Shown here: piece by piece, positions 1-7,274 of the stretch
Layout: every line of letters starts with the position of its first letter
Numbering within the stretch: the first letter of the stretch is position 1
NCBI GenBank assembly: GCA_028876065.1
Contig: JAGWTI010000012.1
Coordinates: forward strand, 1-52,260
Origin: Nitrospirota bacterium
Lineage (GTDB): Bacteria; Nitrospirota; Nitrospiria; Nitrospirales; Nitrospiraceae
Direction of reading: 5' to 3'
DNA length: 52,260 nt
The notes under the pieces: model-generated
Seen by the model: the letters and a program-made list of their open reading frames with translations, nothing else
Database searches by the model: none
What the model was told of the DNA's origin: nothing
Made by a program: the position numbers and the translations under genes

Positions 1-380
1 GTGCTGTTTTTCTGAGCGACTTTCATGACCCGCGAGAGGGGATGTTCCGCCTTGGCCTTGGCCTCTTCATTGTGGATGAGTCCCAGGATCTCGTCCCGAT
101 GCACGGTGAGAAACAACCCCCGCAGGGTCAGAATCCCGGCCGGGTTCTGGTCGCTGATACGCTCGCAGGCCGGACAGATCGCCTCATGGGCTTTGGCCGG
201 CCTGACCCCCCAGATCCAGCGTCCCTTGTGGAATACCGCTCCACATCGCGGGCAGGCGGTCGGTTCCCGGAACTTGCCGCGGGCTTGGTAGACATCATGC
301 CGGGCCTCTTGAATCGTTCGATCCCTGCGCGCCACTCGAACCGCCGGATTACCGTTGGACTTACCCGCTCGTGCGACCAT
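1..380 (-). CDS. BCAM0308-type zinc-ribbon protein, 3' end cut by window edge
   Basis: The frame is open from ATG at 380 to the window edge with no stop, giving at least 126 residues. The first third is basic. The middle has two CxxC pairs (CPRCG and CPAC, about residues 45 and 67) that should bind one zinc ion. The visible end contains FLTVHRDEILGLIHNEEAKA, which resembles the conserved C-terminal segment of small proteins annotated as BCAM0308 family or 'NMD protein affecting ribosome stability'. An AGGAGG sits about 10 bases before the ATG. Function is unknown in the family. The gene precedes stress genes on the same strand (phosphoribosyltransferase, Hsp20 lie upstream of it), so a stress role is possible but inferred. 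Confidence 0.75.
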   Translation of the reverse strand, partial: MVARAGKSNGNPAVRVARRDRTIQEARHDVYQARGKFREPTACPRCGAVFHKGRWIWGVRPAKAHEAICPACERISDQNPAGILTLRGLFLTVHRDEILGLIHNEEAKAKAEHPLSRVMKVAQKNS

Positions 381-417
381 ACACACACTCCTCCTGAAAG
401 GCTTCGGTTGGACTCTG

Positions 418-1092
418 TTACGCGCGCGACGCCCGCCGCTCTTCGCGGAGCGCCGCAGCCGCCCTCTCGAGATATCGGACCACCGCCTCGTCCTCGACCT
501 GCCGGAACTCTTCATAGTGATTGCCGACGGCGAAGAACAGCCGGGGCGTCATCAGACACACCAACTCGTCCACCTCCCGTTGCACTCGCAGCAACGTCTC
601 CTTCGGCCCGACCGGGATGACGGCGACCAGCCGATCCGGTTTGAGCTTGCGAGCCGCTTCCACCGAGGCAAAGAAGGTGGACCCCGTCGCAATCCCGTCA
701 TCCACCAACAAAATCGTGCGGCCGGTCATCGCCGGCAACGAACGGCCGCCGCGGTAGAGCGTCTGCCGACGGACAATCTCCGCTTCCTGCGTCAGAATGG
801 ACTGGTCGAGGTCCTCGCGGACCAAGCCGAGATCCCGCAGCCCTTCCCGATTCAGGTAGAGCGCGCCGCCTTCGGCGACGGCCCCGACGGCATATTCCGG
901 ATTGCCGGGCGCGCCCAGCTTGCGCACGATCAAGACATCGAGCGGCAGGTGCAAGGCCAGGCTCAACGTATAGCCGACCGCCACCCCGCCACGGGGAAGC
1001 GCCAGGATCAGCGCGTTCGGGTCGTCCCGATAGGCGCCCAGCCGCTCCGCCAGCAATCGCCCTGCCTCTTCCCGATCCTTCAAGACGACCAT
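418..1092 (-). CDS. Phosphoribosyltransferase-family protein
   Basis: The 224-residue protein has the type I phosphoribosyltransferase fold signature. The PRPP-binding loop TILLVDDGIATGSTF lies at about residues 125-139, with the two acidic residues and the Gly-Ser/Thr loop intact. An N-terminal ALPRGGVAVGY segment supplies the usual PPi loop. It resembles the COG1926 'predicted phosphoribosyltransferase' family, whose substrate is not known and which is often found near heat-shock genes. Here it lies between Hsp20 and the BCAM0308-like gene on the same strand. AAGGGA upstream of the ATG serves as ribosome site. A nucleobase-salvage role cannot be assigned from sequence. Confidence 0.85.
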   Translation of the reverse strand: MVVLKDREEAGRLLAERLGAYRDDPNALILALPRGGVAVGYTLSLALHLPLDVLIVRKLGAPGNPEYAVGAVAEGGALYLNREGLRDLGLVREDLDQSILTQEAEIVRRQTLYRGGRSLPAMTGRTILLVDDGIATGSTFFASVEAARKLKPDRLVAVIPVGPKETLLRVQREVDELVCLMTPRLFFAVGNHYEEFRQVEDEAVVRYLERAAAALREERRASRA

Positions 1093-1167
1093 GCGTCCCT
1101 TTCCGTTCGAACACAGGGGGCTCGGCCCCTCTGTCCACCGCGAGCGGCCCTGGGCAGAGACAGGCGG

Positions 1168-1650
1168 TCAGCCGACTTTGACTTCCACGCTCTTCGGCTT
1201 GGCCTTCTCGGACTTGGGCAGATGGATCTTCAGAATTCCGTCCTTGAAGTCGGCGACGACCTTGGCCGCATCGGCATCCTCCGGCAACGTGAAGCTTCGC
1301 TCAAAGCTGCCGTAGGCCCGCTCGATCCGGTGAAACTTCTTGCCCTTCTCTTCTTTCTCGTATTTCCGCTCGCCGGCGATCGTCAGCACGTCATCCTGGA
1401 CGGTCACCTTGACTTCCTCTTTTTTGATCTCGGGCAATTCCGCCTTGATCAGATATTCCTTCTCATCTTCCGAGATATCCACCAGCGGGGCCCACTCGGC
1501 CACCGTCATGGCTTCCTGCTTGTCCCCGTCCTTACGAACCGGCGCGCGGCCGAACATCGTGGACAACCGCCGCTGCATGTCTTCCAATTCCTTGAACGGA
1601 TCCCACACACGCGTCTCTCTGAACGGATCCCAACGTGTTAATGCCCCCAT
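1168..1650 (-). CDS. Small heat-shock protein, Hsp20/alpha-crystallin family
   Basis: This 160-residue ATP-independent holdase would bind unfolding proteins in the cytoplasm. The N-terminus MGALTRWDPFRE with a following PFKELEDMQ stretch is the standard flexible arm. The alpha-crystallin domain spans about residues 50-145 and ends with the consensus DFKDGILKIHLPK. A short C-terminal tail (SVEVKV) may stand in for the I-x-I anchor. A strong AAGGAGG precedes the ATG. I see no CIRCE element upstream, so a heat-shock sigma factor or general promoter is more likely than HrcA control. Confidence 0.93.
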   Translation of the reverse strand: MGALTRWDPFRETRVWDPFKELEDMQRRLSTMFGRAPVRKDGDKQEAMTVAEWAPLVDISEDEKEYLIKAELPEIKKEEVKVTVQDDVLTIAGERKYEKEEKGKKFHRIERAYGSFERSFTLPEDADAAKVVADFKDGILKIHLPKSEKAKPKSVEVKVG

Positions 1651-1680
1651 GACGAACCTCCTTGTTGCAGTGCGAACATA

Positions 1681-1938
1681 TTATGACCTTGGAAACGCGC
1701 CCCTTCCCACCATCATTATCATTGGCCCCCACGAGAAGGGCCGAACGTCTTCCCGTTCGAGCCCCTCGTGCCTGTGTCCAACCCCGTGCAAGTCCACCAC
1801 CTTCCCGCAAACGAGGCAACGCCACCCCACTAAGTGTTGGACTTCATCTCCCGGCCGCAATCCCGGCAGCCGTACCATGACCATCAGCCGGCCGCAACGC
1901 CGACAACGGCCGGGATTGACTCGTTTAGGCGTGAACAC
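1681..1938 (-). CDS. Small double-CxxC zinc-ribbon protein, unknown function
   Basis: I place the start at GTG 1936-1938 because a GGAGG lies five bases upstream; a frame-compatible upstream ATG would overlap the preceding gene further. The resulting 85-residue protein has CRRCG near residue 12 and CLVCG near residue 43, enough for one zinc site, then a His-rich stretch (DLHGVGHRHEG). It overlaps the 3' end of the upstream small gene by 14 bases, which points to translational coupling. I do not recognise a family. A redox or nucleic-acid-binding role is possible but unsupported. Confidence 0.55.
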   Translation of the reverse strand: MFTPKRVNPGRCRRCGRLMVMVRLPGLRPGDEVQHLVGWRCLVCGKVVDLHGVGHRHEGLEREDVRPFSWGPMIMMVGRGAFPRS

Positions 1939-2152
1939 TGTGTCCTCCCTTCTTCCCCGGTTGGAGGACATACAACCCCATCCCTTTCGGCATCAGGCAG
2001 AGGCGACCTTCCCGGCTGAGACGATCCACCTCGAGGAAGACCTGATTCCAGCTCAGGTCCGGGCAGGCCATGACCACTTCTTCCATGAGACAGCCGGGCA
2101 GCTGCGAAACAGTTTCGAGAATCCGATCGGCCACCATCATTTGTCGGTTCAT
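1925..2152 (-). CDS. Small winged-helix-like protein, unknown function
   Basis: The 75-residue protein reads MNRQMMVADRILETVSQLPG, then a probable recognition-helix segment (DLSWNQVFLEVDRLSREG) and a beta-wing-like end (GLYVLQPGKK). That is the size and layout of a bare winged helix-turn-helix domain. It carries no sensor domain. The downstream zinc-ribbon gene overlaps its stop, so the two are probably made together and might act as a pair. DNA binding is inferred from the predicted helix pattern only. Confidence 0.55.
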   Translation of the reverse strand: MNRQMMVADRILETVSQLPGCLMEEVVMACPDLSWNQVFLEVDRLSREGRLCLMPKGMGLYVLQPGKKGGHSVHA

Positions 2153-2533
2153 GGCGCCCCCCTGTTTCCTTCCGTGATCGCCTAGACTGCCACATCCGAC
2201 TGTGCATGCCCGATGCCAGGGCGACAGAGCAGGTCGGCTCTGTAACCTGTTGAAACTTCATCCGGTTCTTGCATGCTTTTCGAGACGCACCGACCGGCGC
2301 GGCATTTCAGGACAGTCGAACAAAGTGATACTGGGGAGTCATGCTACAGACAGCGATCCTCGGAAGAGGCCGGGAGAGGAATCTGGTCCGGAGCACCCCG
2401 GCAGCCCCTCATCCGGAGAGTTGACCATGGGCAAGAGATGCTTACATAGACATCAGGAGGTGAGGAGAAGCGGAGAAGGGTTCGCAGTCGAAGGAAGGTG
2501 ACTCGCCCTCATGCAGCCAGCGTGCAAAGGGCG
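2153..2533. other. Gene-free stretch upstream of candidate RNA
   Basis: No convincing coding sequence on either strand. Plus-strand frames here lack domain-like composition and a good ribosome site. Any promoter for the small winged-helix gene (transcribed leftward) and for the candidate RNA at 2534-2729 (transcribed rightward) would have to lie here, but I cannot identify clear -35/-10 pairs. Confidence 0.4.
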
Positions 2534-2729
2534 CCGCTCCTGTGCCGGAGCGGGATCGTGGTCCGAAGGACGCGCCACTTGGTCGATGCCACGAGAGGCA
2601 GGGCCGCAAGAGGCGGTATGATGCAGGGAGGCGCGGGGCGACCAGCCAGGTAGGGACGTGCTGGGTTGCCGGACAGGGTCCCGGCTAGTCGACAGGCCCG
2701 GTGGTCCACGTGAGGGCGGGCCGTTTTTT
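2534..2729 (+). ncRNA. Candidate structured non-coding RNA ending in a terminator
   Basis: Read on the plus strand, this stretch contains successive hairpins: CCGCTCC (2534-2540) with GGAGCGG (2547-2553); GTGGTCC (2558-2564) with GGA and CCAC (to 2578); a CCGC/GCGG stem near 2605-2616; GCCGG (2668-2672) with CCGGC (2681-2685); then a G+C stem and T6 at 2695-2729. Flanking genes all run on the minus strand, so a plus-strand terminator here implies a separate transcript. I compared it by eye with RNase P RNA, tmRNA, SRP RNA, cobalamin and c-di-GMP riboswitch signatures and found none. The 5' end is unknown. Confidence 0.35.
2695..2729 (+). terminator. Rho-independent terminator, plus strand
   Basis: GGCCCG (2695-2700) pairs with CGGGCC (2717-2722); the enclosed stretch holds a further GTGG/CCAC stem. 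One G and six T residues (2724-2729) follow. The orientation fits only a plus-strand transcript. Confidence 0.6.
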
Positions 2730-2901
2730 ATTAGACGATGGAGTCTATCGTCCGGTCTTCCACTCCCTCAGGCTATCTCATCCGATCATAAAAAAAGATG
2801 AGCGCTTTCCACCGGCAGTCGAGCGGTGGGTGGTCCCTCGCCAATCCGTTTCCTCTCGCTTCGCCTCCTCGAATAACCCATCGACCAGCAGCCAGGCTCA
2901 T

Positions 2902-2948
2902 CCCTGTCCGACAGGGCAGCCTCCGAGCGACGGGAACGACCTCGGAGG
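2902..2948 (-). repeat. Two inverted repeats downstream of the acyl carrier protein gene
   Basis: CCTCCGAG (2920-2927) matches CTCGGAGG (2941-2948) perfectly, and CCCTGTC (2902-2908) matches GACAGGG (2910-2916). On the minus strand they follow the ACP stop by about 15 bases. No T tract follows directly; a T7 run appears only about 100 bases later. They may end or stabilise the operon transcript. Confidence 0.4.
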
Positions 2949-2963
2949 TTCGCCCGATTCCTG

Positions 2964-3236
2964 TTAGGCGCGACGGCTTGCCGCCGACCGGGCGAGCAGA
3001 TACTCGACACAAGCGTTCAACGACGCGAGCTTCGGATAGTCCGCCTCCGGAATCTCCACCTGCAGCGCTTCGTGCAAGGCGATCACAAAGTTCAGGAAAT
3101 CCATGGAGTCGATGTCCAGTTGATCCCGGAAACTCACGTCGGGCTTGAGCGAGGCCAGGTCCGCCTCCGGCGCGATCTCCCCCAGAACACGGAGGGTCGT
3201 GCGTCTCACGTCTTCGGCGGTCAGGGGGACACTCAT
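2964..3236 (-). CDS. Acyl carrier protein
   Basis: The 90-residue acidic protein has the four-helix carrier layout and the phosphopantetheine attachment motif DIDSMDF, with the modified serine at residue 44. It starts inside the stop codon of the E2 gene (ATGA overlap), so the two are translationally coupled. Carrier proteins hold acyl chains as thioesters; octanoyl-ACP is the usual donor for lipoylation of E2, so a link between this ACP and its neighbour's cofactor is plausible (inference). No ketosynthase or acyltransferase gene lies nearby, so a role in general fatty acid synthesis is less likely. Confidence 0.85.
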   Translation of the reverse strand: MSVPLTAEDVRRTTLRVLGEIAPEADLASLKPDVSFRDQLDIDSMDFLNFVIALHEALQVEIPEADYPKLASLNACVEYLLARSAASRRA

Positions 3237-4420
3237 AGGCGGCTCGGCTCCTGTAAGAGGCGATCGACCGCGGCCAGAAAGAGGCCGCCGCGATGGCCGT
3301 CGGTCACCCGGTGGTCGGCGGAGAGCGTCGCGGTCACCACCGGTCTGGCCACGACTTGTCCTTGCGCCACCCAGGGCCGCTCGACGACTTTGCCGAACCC
3401 CACCAGCGCCACTTGCGGGGGATAGATGACGCCGAAGACGGTCTCGACGCCCTGCTCGCCAAGGCTGGTCACCGTGATTGTCGGATCGGACAACTCGGAA
3501 CTGCGCAACGTCCCGGCGCGTGCCCGTTTCACCAGATCACGGAAGCGCCGCATCAGTTCATCCAGGCTTTGACGATCCGTATCGTGAAGAGCCGGCGCCA
3601 CCAACCCGCCGCCCCGGAGGGAAATCGCCGCGCCCACGTGGATGGCCTGACTCCGTGCCGCCTGTCCTTCTTTCCAGACCGCGTTGAGTTCCGGCACTTC
3701 CCGCAAGGCCAGGGCTACGGCCTTGATCAGCAACACCCCGTAGAGGAGCCGGTCCGTCACCGCCCGTTTCTGATTCTCGTCGGCCAGCCAGGCCATGGCC
3801 CGGCTCATGTCGATCATGCCCCCCAGGTAGTAGTGGGGGATCTCGCGCTTGGATCGGGCCATGGCCGCGGCAATGGCTTGTCGCATCCGGGCCATTCGGT
3901 CCGAGCCTGCTTCCGACTCAGCCGGCGGGGTTGGCTCAGCCGCGGCCCGCTCGATATCCTCCCGCGTGATCGCGCCCCCCGGCCCCGTGCCCCTCACCGA
4001 TGCCGTGTCCACGCCAAGCTGGGTTGCCAGTTGCTTGGCGGAGGGAGAAATCTTGAGGCGCCCCGGTTCGACCGCCGGAGGCAGAGGGGGCGGAGCCGCG
4101 CGAACCGGAGACGGAGGAGGCACCGGGGCTTCGCCTGTCGTGGGAGGCGGGAGCGGGGCAGCAGCCGACACCGAAACCGGCTGGCCTTCCTCCCGGATGA
4201 TGGCCATCACGGTGCCGACGGGAACTTTCTCGCCCGGCTGAACCAAGAGCTTTTCGAGCACGCCGCTGGTGAACACCTCGACGTCGATGGCCGCTTTGTC
4301 GGTCTCCACTTCGGCGATGACCTCGCCGCGAGTCACGTGATCACCGGGCTTTTTCTTCCAGGCCACCAGCGTCCCGGCGCTCATGTCGGCCCCCAGGGTG
4401 GGCATCACAAACTCAGCCAT
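3233..4420 (-). CDS. pdhC: Dihydrolipoamide acetyltransferase (E2) of pyruvate dehydrogenase-type complex
   Basis: This 395-residue core subunit moves the acetyl group from E1 to CoA. Residues 1-78 are a single lipoyl domain with the lipoylated lysine at 42 in [11 protein letters not shown] Pro/Ala-rich linker follows (about 80-115), then the peripheral-subunit-binding domain ([14 protein letters not shown]...[11 protein letters not shown], about 123-160). The C-terminal catalytic domain ends with [16 protein letters not shown], which carries the active-site His and Asp. No E3 (lipoamide dehydrogenase) gene is in the window. By sequence alone an acetoin or branched-chain complex cannot be fully excluded. 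Confidence 0.92.
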   Translation of the reverse strand: MAEFVMPTLGADMSAGTLVAWKKKPGDHVTRGEVIAEVETDKAAIDVEVFTSGVLEKLLVQPGEKVPVGTVMAIIREEGQPVSVSAAAPLPPPTTGEAPVPPPSPVRAAPPPLPPAVEPGRLKISPSAKQLATQLGVDTASVRGTGPGGAITREDIERAAAEPTPPAESEAGSDRMARMRQAIAAAMARSKREIPHYYLGGMIDMSRAMAWLADENQKRAVTDRLLYGVLLIKAVALALREVPELNAVWKEGQAARSQAIHVGAAISLRGGGLVAPALHDTDRQSLDELMRRFRDLVKRARAGTLRSSELSDPTITVTSLGEQGVETVFGVIYPPQVALVGFGKVVERPWVAQGQVVARPVVTATLSADHRVTDGHRGGLFLAAVDRLLQEPSRL

Positions 4421-4446
4421 ACAGCGTCACCATGCCGGCAAGATTC

Positions 4447-4809
4447 TCACTTCGCAAGGAGCATTTTCAACGAGATCAGGAGCATCGCCACTCCGAAGAT
4501 TCGTTCCAACATGACGTTGGAGGTGCCGATGGCCAATTTCGCGCCCACCAGGCCTCCGAGGAAAAACCCCACGCAGATCAGCAGGGCGACCTCGAAGTTC
4601 ACGTGTCCGCTTTGATAATAGGTCCAGGCGGCCGGCAGCCCAATGGGCGGAACCATGAGGGCCAACGTCGTCCCTTGGGCCTCATGCTGCGAGAAACCAA
4701 AGAGGAAGACAAGCAGCGGAACGATGACCACCCCTCCCCCGATGCCGATCAGCCCGCTCAGGATGCCGGCCGCGACTCCCACGATCACGAAGAGCAACTC
4801 ATTGGGCAT
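4447..4809 (-). CDS. Half-length TSUP (TauE/SafE) membrane protein
   Basis: The protein has 120 residues and about four hydrophobic segments, with the family motif [16 protein letters not shown] near the N-terminus. Usual TauE/SafE permeases have about 250 residues built from two such halves, so this one would need to dimerise. The reading frame is intact with a GGAGG ribosome site, so it is not obviously a fragment. It sits inside the dehydrogenase operon, between E1 beta and E2. Family members move sulfite, sulfoacetate or similar organic anions; a small-acid exporter would fit the context, but this is inference. Confidence 0.75.
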   Translation of the reverse strand: MPNELLFVIVGVAAGILSGLIGIGGGVVIVPLLVFLFGFSQHEAQGTTLALMVPPIGLPAAWTYYQSGHVNFEVALLICVGFFLGGLVGAKLAIGTSNVMLERIFGVAMLLISLKMLLAK

Positions 4810-4859
4810 AGAAAACCTCCACGAGATTCACGCGGCGACTCGGTATGGACATCCGGCAT

Positions 4860-5840
4860 TCAGCCACGGGACTTCACCAACTGCCGGACCGCCTGCACGA
4901 TCGCCGCGACATTGGGCAATGCGGCATCTTCCAGATGTTTCGGGTAGGGGATGGGGACTTCGGCGCTACAGACGCGCGCCACCGGCCCGTCCAGATCGTA
5001 GAACCCGCCTTCCATGATTTGCGCGCTGACTTCGGCCGCGAAACTGCCGGTCCGCCAGCCCTCGTCCACGACCACGGCCCGGTGGGTCTTGGCGACCGAG
5101 GCCAGGATCGTCGAGGTGTCCAGCGGGCGCAGCGACCGCAGATCGAGCACCTCGGCGTCGATGTTTTGGCCGGCCAACCGATCGGCGGCTTCCAGCGCTT
5201 TCCAGAGCGACCCGCCGAAGGTCACGATCGACACGTCGCGGCCGGACCGGCGCACCGCGGCCCGGGTCAGGTCCACCATCGCCGACTCGTCCAGCTCGCC
5301 CTCGGTGGGGTAGAGATAGGCATGTTCGAAGATGAACACGGGGTCCGGCTCCTTGAGCGCGGCCAGCAGCATGCCTTTTGCGTCGGTCACGGTCGCCGGC
5401 GTCACGACCTTGATCCCGGGAATGTGCGCGTACCAGCCTTCCAGACTGTGGGAATGTTGCGCCGCCACCTGGCGGCCCCCGCCGGTGGCCATGCGCACCA
5501 CGAGCGGCACGCTGAACTGGCCGCCGGACATATGCCGGATCGTGGCCGCGTTGTTGACGATCTGGTCCAACGCCAGCAGGCTGAAATTGACGGTCATGAC
5601 TTCCACGATGGGCCGCATCCCGCCCAGGGCCGCGCCGATACCCGCCCCGACGAAGGCGGACTCCGACAGGGGCGTGTCGCGGATACGCTCGGGGCCGAAC
5701 TCCTCGAGCAGGCCCCGGCTGCAGGCGTAGGCGCCTCCGTAGCGGCCCACGTCCTCGCCCATCAAAAACACCCGCGGGTCGCCGAGGAGCGCCTCGCGCA
5801 ACCCAGCCCGCACCGCTTCACGATAGGTGGCCTTCGTCAT
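4860..5840 (-). CDS. pdhB: Pyruvate dehydrogenase E1 component, beta subunit
   Basis: This 326-residue transketolase-like protein partners E1 alpha to form the thiamine-diphosphate decarboxylase. The N-terminal Pyr domain contains [15 protein letters not shown], with the catalytic Glu preceding Asp, followed by RIRDTPLSE and [13 protein letters not shown]. The C-terminal transketolase-C domain has [12 protein letters not shown] and ends with [15 protein letters not shown], a hallmark of E1 beta. Length is typical. It is separated from E1 alpha by a YtxH gene, an unusual interruption. Confidence 0.93.
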   Translation of the reverse strand: MTKATYREAVRAGLREALLGDPRVFLMGEDVGRYGGAYACSRGLLEEFGPERIRDTPLSESAFVGAGIGAALGGMRPIVEVMTVNFSLLALDQIVNNAATIRHMSGGQFSVPLVVRMATGGGRQVAAQHSHSLEGWYAHIPGIKVVTPATVTDAKGMLLAALKEPDPVFIFEHAYLYPTEGELDESAMVDLTRAAVRRSGRDVSIVTFGGSLWKALEAADRLAGQNIDAEVLDLRSLRPLDTSTILASVAKTHRAVVVDEGWRTGSFAAEVSAQIMEGGFYDLDGPVARVCSAEVPIPYPKHLEDAALPNVAAIVQAVRQLVKSRG

Positions 5841-5907
5841 CGCATCACACTCTGATCTTGACGGCCCATGCCAACCGTCCTGCCGGTCCTGCGCGCCTCG
5901 CTTGGGC

Positions 5908-6168
5908 CTAGGTCACTGGCCCCCTGGCATGTTCCTTGTGCGCCTTCAGATGTTCCTCGCAGGCTTGCTGGCAGGACGCAATCGAGGCCTTGATGCGGGT
6001 GACTTTCTCCGCCAGCTCTTCTTCCGCCTGTTGCGCATAATCCTTCAACGTGGCCCTGGTTTCTCGGCCCGATTTAGGCGCCAGGAGCAGCCCCGCCGCC
6101 GCGCCGATGAGCACGCCGCCTAAGAACGCTACAATTAGCCCCTCAACATTGCCCTCTTCTCGCTCCAT
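5908..6168 (-). CDS. YtxH-domain protein
   Basis: The 86-residue protein has one N-terminal transmembrane helix ([20 protein letters not shown]) followed by [11 protein letters not shown] and a charged coiled coil (about 45-80), the YtxH signature. Members are poorly understood, membrane-anchored and often stress-induced. GGAGGACGCATC precedes the ATG. A perfect hairpin lies just upstream (6183-6221). Its place between E1 alpha and E1 beta suggests co-transcription; a membrane-tethering role for the complex would be speculation. Confidence 0.82.
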   Translation of the reverse strand: MEREEGNVEGLIVAFLGGVLIGAAAGLLLAPKSGRETRATLKDYAQQAEEELAEKVTRIKASIASCQQACEEHLKAHKEHARGPVT

Positions 6169-6182
6169 GATGCGTCCTCCTT

Positions 6183-6221
6183 CAGTTTTGAGTTATCAGT
6201 TTCGAAACCAACTCAAAACTG
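6183..6221. repeat. 12-bp perfect inverted repeat over the E1 alpha stop codon
   Basis: CAGTTTTGAGTT (6183-6194) and AACTCAAAACTG (6210-6221) are perfect reverse complements, and the loop contains the palindrome GTTTCGAAAC (6199-6208). The E1 alpha stop codon (6213-6215) is within one arm. The other arm lies directly before the YtxH ribosome site. There is no T tract, so mRNA processing or stability is more likely than termination. Confidence 0.7.
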
Positions 6222-7190
6222 TTCACTCGTATAGACGTCTTTCGTCAGGTCTTCGACCGGTTCCCAGGGGCCCGCCTCCGCCTCGGCCACCGCCGCGGCG
6301 ATCTCCGCGGCAATGGCCGCCTCCATGGCGGCCAGGTCTTCGGAGGTCAGACACTTCCATTCCCGCAGTTGCCCTTCAAAGATCACGATCGGATCACGCT
6401 GCTTCCATTGCTCGACCTCCTCCTTTGTGCGATAGAGCTCCGCGTCATACATCGAATGGGCGCGGAACCGGTAGGTGCGATATTCCAGCAAGTACGGACC
6501 GTTTCCTCCGCGCACCGATTCGGCGGCCCGCTTGGTCGCCTTCTCGACGGCCAGCACATCCATGCCATCCACGGCCTCGGCCGCGACTCCCTCGGCTTGC
6601 GCCTTGAGCGTGACATCGGGCTGGGCCTGGTGCCGCGCCAGGGCGGTTCCCATGGCATAGCGGTTGTTCTCGCAGAGAAAGAGCACCGGTAACTTCCACA
6701 AAGCCGCCAGGTTGAGCGATTCGTGGAACTCGCCTTCCGCCACGGCCCCGTCTCCGAAGAAGCAGGCGGTCAGGCGTGTCTTGCCTTGCAGTTTGTCGGC
6801 CAAGGCCAGCCCGACCGCCACCGGCAACCCTCCTCCCACGATGGCCATGCCGCCGTAAAAGCGGCGCGAGGCATCGAAAAAGTGCATGGACCCCCCTCGG
6901 CCTCTGGCGCAGCCGTTGGCTTTGCCGTAGAGTTCCGCCATGAGGGTGCCGGCCGGCGTGCCGCGCAGGAGCGCCTGTCCATGTTCCCGATAGGTCGCCA
7001 CGAGGGCATCCTCCTGCGTGAACGCCTGCATCGCGCCCACCGCGACCGCCTCCTCGCCGATGTAGAGATGAAGGAAGCCGCGGATCTTGCCGAGGCTGTA
7101 GAGCTCCGCCGCTTTTTCTTCGAAGCGGCGGATGCGCAACATCTGCCGGAGCAGGTCCAGGGCCTTTGTGCGGTCAATCTCCAGACTCAT
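6213..7190 (-). CDS. pdhA: Pyruvate dehydrogenase E1 component, alpha subunit
   Basis: This subunit binds thiamine diphosphate: the motif starts with [12 protein letters not shown] and closes with [12 protein letters not shown] (about residues 145-180). [11 protein letters not shown] and the phosphorylation-loop-like [15 protein letters not shown] are further E1 alpha hallmarks. I chose ATG 7188-7190 because GGAG lies six bases upstream; a GTG six bases earlier is possible but would overlap that site. The length of 325 residues is typical of bacterial two-subunit E1. It follows acetyl-CoA synthetase in the same direction with an 84-base gap. Confidence 0.93.
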   Translation of the reverse strand: MSLEIDRTKALDLLRQMLRIRRFEEKAAELYSLGKIRGFLHLYIGEEAVAVGAMQAFTQEDALVATYREHGQALLRGTPAGTLMAELYGKANGCARGRGGSMHFFDASRRFYGGMAIVGGGLPVAVGLALADKLQGKTRLTACFFGDGAVAEGEFHESLNLAALWKLPVLFLCENNRYAMGTALARHQAQPDVTLKAQAEGVAAEAVDGMDVLAVEKATKRAAESVRGGNGPYLLEYRTYRFRAHSMYDAELYRTKEEVEQWKQRDPIVIFEGQLREWKCLTSEDLAAMEAAIAAEIAAAVAEAEAGPWEPVEDLTKDVYTSEQF

Positions 7191-7274
7191 GGGCACTCCA
7201 TCGGAGATAAGAGCTCATGGCCATCAGCTTTCAGCCGTCACTCTCTCCGGAAGCTGAATGCTGACCGCTGAGCG
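7191..7274. repeat. Short intergenic element with CAGCTTTCAGC words
   Basis: The gap between acetyl-CoA synthetase and E1 alpha holds ATCAGCTTTCAGCCGTCA followed by AAGCTGAATGCTGACCGCTGAG, an imperfect inverted repeat. Related words (CAGCTTTCAGC, GCTGACGGC) recur near 37080, 47385-47412 and 50749. They look like a small REP-like family, possibly folding in mRNA. Confidence 0.35.
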
